Assembly (NCBI RefSeq): GCF_003388735.1
Contig: NZ_QUBQ01000002.1
Location: 558,001-622,000 of the forward strand
DNA length: 64,000 nt
Reading direction: 5' to 3'
DNA from: Paenibacillus paeoniae
GTDB taxonomy: Bacteria; Bacillota; Bacilli; Paenibacillales; Paenibacillaceae
Program-made: the position numbers and the translations under genes
Notes under the pieces: generated by a model
The model's database searches: none
Seen by the model: the letters and a program-made list of their open reading frames with translations, nothing else
What the model was told of the DNA's origin: nothing
Shown: positions 1 through 7,042 of the stretch, one piece after another
Layout: each line of letters begins with the position of its first letter
Position numbering within the stretch: position 1 is the first letter of the stretch

Positions 1-401
1 TTCTTATCCGTCATATGTGCCCACGACTGTCTGAACGTTGCAGGCATCTCCCCATTGTCTCGTTGGCTTCCCGTACGATACGCATCGCGGATATTCATGA
101 TGTAGATAACCAGAAAAACAAACAGCGCAAAAATCGTAATAAGTCCACTGATCAACAAGTAAATGGAATGGTCTCCCGCCACACGGACGGTGAGTTTTCC
201 GACAACCTCAAGTCTTTGAGTATTTTCCCCTAGCGTCACAACGCCCCAAATCGCTTTGCCGAGATTAGGTATAAAGTAGAATAAAGCTGCCGCTTTGACA
301 GCTATCAAAAACAAGCCTTTTATGATCTGGCGGTTATACAATTGGCCAAGTCCCATAAAGAGAACAGACAAAGTAGCCGCAATGCCGCGATGACGATTCA
401 T
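1..401 (-). CDS. malF: Maltodextrin ABC transporter permease MalF/MdxF, N-terminal part
   Basis: Membrane subunit of a maltose/maltodextrin importer, cut by the window edge: 133 codons are visible and the C-terminal permease core lies outside. The visible part has a GLGQLYNRQ stretch (residues 17-25), a second hydrophobic segment at about 29-47 and a third at about 79-103 followed by NIRDAY. This N-terminal extension is typical of MalF/MdxF permeases of Bacillota. The ATG at 401 follows a purine-rich GGAAGGGAG site. It lies 81 bases downstream of malE on the same strand, separated by a hairpin, so it is very likely the second gene of a malE-malF-malG operon. The sugar is inferred from the adjacent GH15 and LacI genes. 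Confidence 0.88.
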   Translation of the reverse strand, partial: MNRHRGIAATLSVLFMGLGQLYNRQIIKGLFLIAVKAAALFYFIPNLGKAIWGVVTLGENTQRLEVVGKLTVRVAGDHSIYLLISGLITIFALFVFLVIYIMNIRDAYRTGSQRDNGEMPATFRQSWAHMTDK

Positions 402-437
402 ACCGCCTGGCTCCCTTCCTTTCATGTAGACATCGGT

Positions 438-464
438 TCACCCGCCGAATGGATCGACGGGTGA
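438..464 (-). promoter_or_regulatory. Hairpin between malE and malF
   Basis: A 7-bp stem (TCACCCG with CGGGTGA) around a 13-base loop lies in the 81-base gap between malE and malF, without a T-run. In binding-protein operons such hairpins often stabilise the upstream mRNA or thin transcription, which keeps the binding protein more abundant than the permeases. The role is inferred. Confidence 0.5.
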
Positions 465-482
465 TCGCGATGCTTCATCGTC

Positions 483-1790
483 TTATTGAGCTGCTTTAGC
501 GCCATTGTTGGCGTCTTTAATTTGCTGTACAGCATTATCGAGTGCTTCTTTCGCACCTTTGCCGGAGTTCCATACATCGGAGAACGCCGCAGCGATCGGG
601 CTCCATACATTGCCCATCTCTGGAATGGACGGCATTGGCGTCGATTGCTCGAACTGCTGCAAGAAGCCTTTTACAATTTCATTGCTTTGGACGCTAGAAT
701 CAGCGGCTGCTTCTTTGTTCGCTGGAAGCGCGCCCGTAATTTCAAAGTCTTTCAGCTGTGCTTCTTTCGTGGATGCAAAGCGAGCGAACAGACGAGCCGC
801 ATTCGGATAATCCGAGAAGCTGTTGACGTACCATGCTTTGATGCCGGAGAAGGAAGAAGCCGGCTTGCCGTTGATGCTTGGCAGCGGAGCTACACCGAAA
901 TCAATGCCTTCATTTCTGTAATCAGCGATTGTCCACGGGCCGTTAATGTCGAGTGCCAACGTTCCGCCAGTGAACAAGCCTTTTTTGATGTCATACGTAA
1001 TATCGCCAGAGTTCATAGGAAGGATATTTTTCAGAGAACCGTAAAATTCCATACCTGCAACTGCGCCTTCGTTGTTCAAGCCGATGTCGTCTTTGTTCTG
1101 GCCATTGTCGCCGTATACGTAACCGCCAGTGGAGATGAACGGATAGTTGAAGTAGAAGTTGCCTACTTCCCACATTAAGGCGTATTTGTTGCTCTTCGGT
1201 TCGTTGAATGTTTTTGCGAACTCAACAATTTCTTCAAACGTTTTCGGCGCTTCAGGGATTAGCGCTTTATTATAGAACAGTGCATATGTCTCTACCGAAC
1301 GCGGGTAGCCGTACAACACGCCATCATAGGATACCGCATTAACGGCAAGCTCGGAGTTTTCGCTGCTGGACTCCTCACCGAAATAGTCGTTCGGCAGCAC
1401 AAGTCCAGCGGATACCGCTTTACCAAGGTTATCATGAGGGAACAGCACAACGTCGGCGCCAAGGCCTGCCGGTCCGTCGGAAATCAGCTTGTTGACTTGA
1501 TCGCCAGCGCCCAGTTCTTCGAACTTGATTTCAACGCCATATTTCTCTGTGAATTCCTTTGCGATAGCTTCCACGAATGGACGCTCTTCTTTGGATTCCC
1601 ATACGAGCAGCTTTGCGCCAGGCTCAGGTGCAAGCTCTTCGTCGTCCTCGCCGCCAGCGTTATTCGTAGGAGCGTTCGTTGCGGGGTTGCTCGGAGTGTT
1701 CGTTCCGGTATTGCCTCCTTTATTCCCATTGCCGCAAGCTGCAACAACGAACAAAGCAACGATCAGCGTCATAACAAACCATTTTTTCAT
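483..1790 (-). CDS. malE: Maltose/maltodextrin-binding lipoprotein (MalE/MdxE-like)
   Basis: Extracellular solute-binding lipoprotein (family 1) of 435 residues. The signal peptide MKKWFVMTLIVALFVVAAC gives lipid-modified Cys19, followed by a Gly/Asn/Thr-rich linker and an acidic stretch. The mature part holds features of maltodextrin-binding proteins: the opening KLLVWESKEE, a VLFPHDNLG segment, GNFYFNYPF, and a C-terminal ALPANKEA region. An in-frame extension to 1913 exists, but the ATG at 1790 has a GGAAGGGGA site 8-9 bases upstream and begins exactly at the signal peptide. First gene of the importer operon, divergent from the LacI regulator; AAACGTTT operators lie upstream. It presumably delivers maltodextrins to MalFG, powered by a shared MsmX-type ATPase elsewhere. 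Confidence 0.92.
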   Translation of the reverse strand: MKKWFVMTLIVALFVVAACGNGNKGGNTGTNTPSNPATNAPTNNAGGEDDEELAPEPGAKLLVWESKEERPFVEAIAKEFTEKYGVEIKFEELGAGDQVNKLISDGPAGLGADVVLFPHDNLGKAVSAGLVLPNDYFGEESSSENSELAVNAVSYDGVLYGYPRSVETYALFYNKALIPEAPKTFEEIVEFAKTFNEPKSNKYALMWEVGNFYFNYPFISTGGYVYGDNGQNKDDIGLNNEGAVAGMEFYGSLKNILPMNSGDITYDIKKGLFTGGTLALDINGPWTIADYRNEGIDFGVAPLPSINGKPASSFSGIKAWYVNSFSDYPNAARLFARFASTKEAQLKDFEITGALPANKEAAADSSVQSNEIVKGFLQQFEQSTPMPSIPEMGNVWSPIAAAFSDVWNSGKGAKEALDNAVQQIKDANNGAKAAQ

Positions 1791-2311
1791 TCTAGTGATC
1801 CCCTTCCCAAATATGTGGATATGATCGAATGAATTCGCTTTCTTTCTGTCACAGCCACAAACGTTTCTATCCTTAAAATGCGATATTCCCCCGCATCTTA
1901 TGCGATTCAGCATGAGAAGCTCTGTGAAGCTCTCCTGTTCATTCAGAATCTCATGCGTGCAAAATGCGCAAACGTTTGTACACTTTTCTCAAAAAATGGC
2001 GAATTTCAATATGTCGAGTATTGAAATCGCTTGCTTTTTGGAAATATCACCGTTTGAAAGCGTTCTATTCGTGTAATCAATATACAACATGCCATGTCAT
2101 TTGTTAAAACGTTTGCACAGTTCATTTTCAATCAACTTTTCTAGGTTCGCTTCGTTTTTCTTTGTTTTCCTCTCTTTTACTCAGTTTTTTGTCATTTGTG
2201 AAAGATGGCTCCAAGATATATATTTACATATGAGCAAAAGTTGCATTAGGATGAACATAATATTCATTATTAGCGCAGTCAATTAAGGTTGCTCGAGTGG
2301 GGGCTCGCAAG
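1791..2311. promoter_or_regulatory. Divergent control region malE / lacI-type regulator with three operators
   Basis: About 520 non-coding bases. AAACGTTT occurs at 1859-1866 (in CACAAACGTTTC), 1970-1977 (in GCAAACGTTTGT, with CAAACGTTTG as a perfect 10-bp palindrome) and 2107-2114 (in TTAAAACGTTTGCAC). These look like LacI/GalR-family operators with the usual central CG. A cre-like site TGAAAGCGTTCTA lies at 2055-2067, consistent with carbon catabolite control. Operator centres are 111 and 137 bases apart, which would allow looping. I could not place the -35/-10 boxes with confidence. No convincing small gene is present. Confidence 0.75.
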
Positions 2312-3340
2312 ATGGTTACAATAAAAGATATAGCGAAGGCTGCAGGAGTGTCGCCTTCCACGGTATCCAGGGTGGTCTCGAACCATCCCCGAATTAGTAA
2401 AGCGACATCTATGAAAGTAAAAAAAATTATGGATGAGATGGGCTATCACCCCAATCTTATGGCGAAAAGCCTCGTGTCCAAGTCGACACGGACGCTTGCC
2501 ATTATGCTTCCGCGTCCTGCAGAGGAACTCTTCCAAGACTTCTTCTTCGGCGAATTGTTGCGCGGTATTCTGACGCAATCCACGAGAGCGGGTTACGATA
2601 TGCTGCTTGCGGCGGCCACTTCTCCACAAGATGAGAACGAAACGATTTCTCGCCTTGTTTTTGGCCGCAGAGTCGATGGCGTTATTTTGTTGTCGGCAAG
2701 AACGAATGACCCTCTCATCGATATATTAAACAATCATAACTTTCCTACCGTTCTGATCGGCCGCTCGGAAGGCCACCAAAATATTCTCTCGGTGGACAAT
2801 GACAATGAACAAGCAGCCTACGATGCAACCCAACATATGATTATTCAAGGACATGAGCGGATCGGCTTTGTCAGCGGACCGCCCAATTTGACCGTATCGC
2901 ATGATCGAATGGCCGGGTACCGAAAAGCGATGAAGGATGCCGGACTTGCTATGCGATCCGAATGGATTGTCGAAGGCGAATTTCTGCAGCAAAGCGGCTA
3001 TCGCGCCATGTCCTTCATGATGAGCTTGCCGGAGCGGCCAAGCGGACTTGTTGTCATCGACGATGTGGTCGGCTTCGGCGTGCTTCGCGGGCTCAATGAG
3101 CTTGGCTACTCCGTACCGAATGACATTAGTCTCGTAAGCTTTAACAATATCGCATTATCCGAGCTGGCTACACCGCCTATCAGTTCCATTGACATCGGTA
3201 CCTACCAATTGGGATATACCGCCTCGCAGTTGCTCATTAGACGCATCATGGGAGAAGATATCCATCAGCCGCGCATGATCATCCCTCACCGGCTAATTGT
3301 ACGGGATTCCTCCATACAAGCTGTACACAAAAGGAGCTAA
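2312..3340 (+). CDS. LacI-family maltodextrin regulator (MalR/MdxR-like)
   Basis: 342-residue LacI/GalR-type regulator. The helix-turn-helix and hinge occupy residues 1-58: TIKDIAKAAGVSPSTVSRVV, then MGYHPNLMAKSLV. The periplasmic-binding-like effector domain runs from about residue 65 (LAIMLPRPAEELF) to SLVSFNNIALSELATPP near the end. A GTG lies five codons upstream at 2297, but it overlaps the GGGGG ribosome binding site of the ATG at 2312, which I chose. It is divergent from malE and directly upstream of the GH15 gene, so it probably controls both through the AAACGTTT operators. The effector, probably maltose or maltodextrin, is inferred from context. Confidence 0.92.
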   Translation: MVTIKDIAKAAGVSPSTVSRVVSNHPRISKATSMKVKKIMDEMGYHPNLMAKSLVSKSTRTLAIMLPRPAEELFQDFFFGELLRGILTQSTRAGYDMLLAAATSPQDENETISRLVFGRRVDGVILLSARTNDPLIDILNNHNFPTVLIGRSEGHQNILSVDNDNEQAAYDATQHMIIQGHERIGFVSGPPNLTVSHDRMAGYRKAMKDAGLAMRSEWIVEGEFLQQSGYRAMSFMMSLPERPSGLVVIDDVVGFGVLRGLNELGYSVPNDISLVSFNNIALSELATPPISSIDIGTYQLGYTASQLLIRRIMGEDIHQPRMIIPHRLIVRDSSIQAVHKRS

Positions 3341-3344
3341 ACAC

Positions 3345-5315
3345 ATGAACAACAAACCTTTTTTAGTGGACGCCATTATTGGCAATTCATCATTTCTGGC
3401 ATCACTCGGCCGGACTGGACGAATGTATCGTCTCTGGTGGCCGAACATTGATACGCCGCAGCATGTCGACGCCATGCGTGTCGGTTTGCAAGTAGAAGGT
3501 AAAGCGCTCACATGGTTCGACGGCGAACAGGATGGCTGGCAGCATGACACTGCATATGTCAAGCGCAGCAACGTGCTTCGAGTAGACGCTCGTTCTTCCG
3601 AGCAGCCGATTTCGGTGGAAAGCCTGCATTTCGCCGTGCCGGAAGGCAACGTTATCGTGCGTCAGTATACCTTCAGAAATGAGGGAGAAGAGACGGTTAG
3701 CTTCCGCTTCCTGCTTCACTCCTGCTTCCTCATCAGTGAAAATGGACTCTACAATACAACGATGTTCCAGCCATCAGCGGATGCCTTGATTCATTTCCGT
3801 AACGGGTACTTTTTTGCGCTTTCAAGTGCAAACGTATGCGCAAAGTTCCAGGCCGGACTATCCTGGGATGAAGTGCAACTCGGCGAGTTGAATGGCAATA
3901 AGATCGATATGCGTCCTGATGGCGCAATGTCATGGGATGTGTCGGATTTGCAGCCGGGAGAGAGTGTCACAATCCCTGTATACATTGCGGCTGGACGCAA
4001 TGAGGAGCAGGCGCTGGAGGAATTGGCGGCTGCCAAAGGAAAAACTAGCGAAGAGCTGCTGGTTTTGACAAATGGCTATTGGAATGATTTTGTCGATGCG
4101 GCAGCGCCTTGTCCAATTGAAGGCGAGGATATTAAAGAACTGTATGAGCGTTCTGTACTCATGTTCAAGCTCATGTCTGACGAGAAGACCGGAAGCATTA
4201 TAGCCGCTCCCGAATTCGATGAAAACTTCCAGCGCTGCGGCGGCTATTCCTTCTGCTGGGGCCGCGATGCGGCGTTCATTACGACTGCGCTCGATAAGGC
4301 AGGGCTCTCGGAGCTGTCCGACCGCTTCTATGCCTGGACCTTGACGGCACAATCGCCCGACGGCTCGTGGCAGCAGCGCCATTATCACGATGGCGGACTT
4401 GCCCCGTCGTGGGGGCTGCAAATTGATGAAGGCTCCTCCATCCTTTGGGGCATGTGGCAGCATTATATCGAGAAGCAGGATCTCGCTTTCGCCAACGAAG
4501 TATGGCCGTCTGTAGAAAGAGGCGCCGGATTCCTGCTGTCCTTCATCGAGGAAGAGAGCGGCTTGCCGAAGCCAAGCATCGATCTCTGGGAGGAGCGCGA
4601 AGCTTCCCACACGTACTCCTCTGCGGCCGTATATGGCGGCCTAACGTCCGCAGCGAGCTTCGCTGAGCTATTGGGCCACTCTAAGCTGGCGAAGGAATGG
4701 CGAAGCGCTGCAGCCCGTGTCGCATTCGTCATAATGGATGAATGCTGGAACGAGGAAGGGAGCAGCTTCTATCGCGGTCTGAATTTGAAAGTAAGCGAGG
4801 ACAAATACGAAGCTGCGATCGCCTCCGGCCTAAGCGGCCATATCGAGCAATTGGACAAGGGTTATGCGAAGCATGTCCTGAAGCATGACCCGATCATCGA
4901 TATCAGCTTGCTCGGCATCGCTGTTCCGTTCGGCGCGGTAGCACCGGAGCATGAACGCATGCGCCGTACTGCCGATACGATTGAAGCGGCATTGACCGTA
5001 CCTGGTGTAGGCGGCATCAAGCGCTACGAGGACGACATCTACATCGGCGGCAATCCATGGATTCTGACAACGCTATGGCTTGCCCACTATCGTGTGGCAA
5101 CTGGCGACTTGGCAGCCGCGCGCAAGCTGCTCGACTGGGCGGTTGCCCATCGCACTGAGGTCGGCTTGTTGCCCGAGCAAATTGACAAAGTGACCGGCGA
5201 GACTGCTTGGGTCGTACCGCTGACCTGGTCGCATGCCATGTTCGTACTCACCATCTTCATGCTTGCTGAAGCCGAGGAAAAAGCAGTGTCTGCGGCAGGG
5301 ACGGTTGCAAATTAA
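3345..5315 (+). CDS. Glycoside hydrolase family 15 (glucoamylase/oligosaccharide glucosidase)
   Basis: 656-residue GH15 enzyme releasing glucose from the non-reducing ends of alpha-glucans or oligosaccharides. An N-terminal beta-sandwich (about residues 1-260) precedes the (alpha/alpha)6 barrel. Family landmarks: GYSFCWGRDAAF near 298, SWGLQIDEGSSILWG near 350-370, the general acid region DLWEERE near 413, and the C-terminal LLPEQIDK (candidate catalytic base Glu) near 607 followed by PLTWSHAMF. No signal peptide is visible, so it should act on imported maltodextrins in the cytoplasm. The ATG has AAGGAG 8 bases upstream and begins 4 bases after the regulator stop, so the two genes are probably one operon. 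Could also be annotated as glucodextranase-like. Confidence 0.9.
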   Translation: MNNKPFLVDAIIGNSSFLASLGRTGRMYRLWWPNIDTPQHVDAMRVGLQVEGKALTWFDGEQDGWQHDTAYVKRSNVLRVDARSSEQPISVESLHFAVPEGNVIVRQYTFRNEGEETVSFRFLLHSCFLISENGLYNTTMFQPSADALIHFRNGYFFALSSANVCAKFQAGLSWDEVQLGELNGNKIDMRPDGAMSWDVSDLQPGESVTIPVYIAAGRNEEQALEELAAAKGKTSEELLVLTNGYWNDFVDAAAPCPIEGEDIKELYERSVLMFKLMSDEKTGSIIAAPEFDENFQRCGGYSFCWGRDAAFITTALDKAGLSELSDRFYAWTLTAQSPDGSWQQRHYHDGGLAPSWGLQIDEGSSILWGMWQHYIEKQDLAFANEVWPSVERGAGFLLSFIEEESGLPKPSIDLWEEREASHTYSSAAVYGGLTSAASFAELLGHSKLAKEWRSAAARVAFVIMDECWNEEGSSFYRGLNLKVSEDKYEAAIASGLSGHIEQLDKGYAKHVLKHDPIIDISLLGIAVPFGAVAPEHERMRRTADTIEAALTVPGVGGIKRYEDDIYIGGNPWILTTLWLAHYRVATGDLAAARKLLDWAVAHRTEVGLLPEQIDKVTGETAWVVPLTWSHAMFVLTIFMLAEAEEKAVSAAGTVAN

Positions 5316-5331
5316 GCTGTGAGCGATTTAA

Positions 5332-5355
5332 GGGGATTAGGTCGACCTAATCCCC
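5332..5355 (+). terminator. Perfect 24-bp palindrome after the GH15 gene
   Basis: Left arm GGGGATTAGGTC is followed directly by its exact complement, with a SalI site GTCGAC at the centre. It begins 17 bases after the GH15 stop, so termination or mRNA protection is the simplest reading. There is no T-run and no free loop unless the central pairs open. The inner TTAGGTCGACCTAA resembles half-motifs of the nearby 50-bp repeats. Confidence 0.5.
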
Positions 5356-5383
5356 CTGAAGCCAGCACCTGCTCAACAAGTAG

Positions 5384-6000
5384 GGCGTTCACACCGACTT
5401 AAATCGTCAAATCTGCACTCGCGCACCATGCAAGGCGTTCACACCAACTTAAATCGTCAAATCTGCACTCGCGCACCATGTAAGGCGATCACACCGACTT
5501 AAATCGTCAAATCTGCACTCGCGCACCATGCAAGGCGTTCACACCGACTTAAATCGTCAACTCTGCATTCGCGCACCATCCAAGGCGATCACACCGACTT
5601 AAATCGTCAACTCTGCATTCGCGCACCATGCAAGGCGATCACACCGACTTAAATCGTCAAATCTGCACTCGCGCACCATGCAAGGCGATCACACCGACTT
5701 AAATCGTCAAATCTGCACTCGCGCACCATGCAAGGCGTTCACACCGACTTAAATCGTCAACTCTGCACTCGCGCACCATGCAAGGCGTTCACACCGACTT
5801 AAATCGTCAAATCTGCACTCTCGCACCATGCAAGGCGTTCACACCAACTTAAATCGTCAAATCTGCACTCGCACACCATGCAAGGCGTTCACACCGACTT
5901 AAATCGTCAAATCTGCACTCGCGCACCATGCAAGGCGTTCACACCGACTTAAATCGTCAAATCTGCACTCGAGCACCATGCAAGGCGATCACACCAACTT
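5384..6000 (+). repeat. Array A1: twelve copies plus a partial of a 50-bp tandem repeat
   Basis: Exact 50-bp periodicity: the phrase TTAAATCGTCAA recurs at 5399, 5449, 5499 and so on, and a partial 13th copy ends at 6000. The conserved half carries GGCG(T/A)TCACACCGACTTAA followed by ATCGTC; the other half carries TCTGCACTCGCGCACCATGC. Copies differ at only a few sites (T/A, A/C, C/T). No spacers and no reading frame across copies (50 is not a multiple of 3). The core matches arrays A2 and A3 elsewhere in the window. Confidence 0.95.
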
Positions 6001-6048
6001 ATTTGTACCAAATGTGTGATAAGAGTATAGCACCCCATACTAAGCTCA

Positions 6049-6091
6049 CGAAGCTGCAACCTTGCTTATGAAAAACAAGGTTGCAGCTTCG
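6049..6091 (+). terminator. Strong 16-bp hairpin downstream of array A1
   Basis: Left arm CGAAGCTGCAACCTTG pairs perfectly with its complement across an 11-base loop, followed by TTTCAG. It ends the region after A1, so a transcript from the GH15 operon that reads through the array would end here. The tail is short of U, so efficiency is uncertain. Confidence 0.6.
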
Positions 6092-6291
6092 TTTCAGTAT
6101 AGGCACAACAACCCTCCTATGCATTCTTCCTCAACCATTTTTCCTCAACCACTTCAACCTTTCTACCTCAACCAGTATCCCAAAACCATTCATCGCTGCC
6201 TCCCGCCGTTTCAAAGCCCATCCATTGGGGTAAACAATAAAACGTGTCCAACCAACTAGTTATCCTTAAAAAGTGCTGCTGCCACTCACCC

Positions 6292-6325
6292 TTGACAAAT
6301 AACTATTATTTTGTAATAATTATAA
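6292..6325 (+). promoter_or_regulatory. dps promoter with PerR-like box
   Basis: TTGACA at 6292-6297 and a -10 of the TAATAAT type at 6314-6320 (16-17 base spacing). TTGTAATAATTATAA at 6311-6325 matches the known PerR box TTATAATNATTATAA at 14 of 15 positions and overlaps the -10 element. PerR repression of dps/mrgA, relieved by peroxide, is established in Bacillus. The leader to the start codon is about 170 bases. Confidence 0.8.
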
Positions 6326-6498
6326 ACAAGGAATTGATCTAAATTCATCAATTAAAGGTTCATTCGTTTCGTTCATCACACTTGTATTCCCCTCCTTCAT
6401 TTGGCACAAACTAGCGGGAGAACGGAATATAAAGCGCATTGAACGGCGGTCGAAGCAACAGCAAACTTAATATTTCACCAACCGAAAGGATGATCATT

Positions 6499-6936
6499 AT
6501 GCATACTGTACAATCTACTCTAAACCGTCAAATCGCCAACTGGAGCGTCCTATATATTAAGCTCCACAACTACCATTGGTACGTAAAGGGCTCGCAATTT
6601 TTCACGCTGCATGCCAAGTTCCAGGAATTTTACGAAGAAGCGGCACTTCATGTTGATGAGATTGCAGAGCGTCTCCTTGCGGTAAAAGGTCAACCGATCG
6701 CCAAAATGAGCGACTATCTGGAAGAGTCCAGTATCAAAGAAGCGACAGGCAACGAAACAGCCGTCGAGATGGTAGACCAACTGATCCATGACTTCACCGT
6801 CATTATCGACGAGTTGAAGCAAGGCATGGAGGTGGCGCAGCATTCCGGAGACGAGACGACAGCTGATATGCTGCTCGCGATCCATACGTCTCTGGAGAAA
6901 CATGTCTGGATGCTGAGCGCATTTAACGGCAGATAA
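6499..6936 (+). CDS. dps: Dps-family ferritin-like DNA-protection protein
   Basis: 145-residue Dps/MrgA protein: a dodecameric mini-ferritin that oxidises Fe(II) with peroxide and shields DNA. Ferroxidase ligands are visible: His26 (NYHWYVKG), His38 (TLHAKF), Asp53 and Glu57 (HVDEIAER). C-terminal helices end in [14 protein letters not shown]. Length is typical. The ATG at 6499 has AAAGGA upstream at usable spacing; the ATG at 6490 sits directly on that site and is less likely. Single-gene unit with its own PerR-like promoter and a strong terminator, so peroxide induction is the likely control. Confidence 0.95.
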   Translation: MHTVQSTLNRQIANWSVLYIKLHNYHWYVKGSQFFTLHAKFQEFYEEAALHVDEIAERLLAVKGQPIAKMSDYLEESSIKEATGNETAVEMVDQLIHDFTVIIDELKQGMEVAQHSGDETTADMLLAIHTSLEKHVWMLSAFNGR

Positions 6937-6974
6937 ACAAGAGCGAATGTCCCGCCTACAGTCAGGCATCCACC

Positions 6975-7018
6975 AAAGGGAAAGCGGACCAGATCACACT
7001 GGCCCGCCTTCCCTTTTT
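6975..7018 (+). terminator. dps terminator
   Basis: Long interrupted stem (AAAGGGAA, GCGG and CCAG pairing with CTGG, CCGC and TTCCCTTT) around ATCACA, ending in TTTTT. Classical intrinsic terminator 38 bases after the dps stop. Confidence 0.9.
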
Positions 7019-7042
7019 CGAGTGATCTACTATCCCTCATCC

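Noticed and set aside
2089..2286. 65-residue frame in the malE/regulator control region
   Set aside because: Covers an operator, has no ribosome binding site, Phe/Ser-rich from AT-rich DNA.
5384..6000. CRISPR array
   Set aside because: Units abut with no unique spacers and no cas genes; arrays A2 and A3 show the same contiguous pattern.
6062..6259. 65-residue frame after array A1
   Set aside because: Begins inside a terminator-like hairpin, no ribosome binding site, no recognisable domain.
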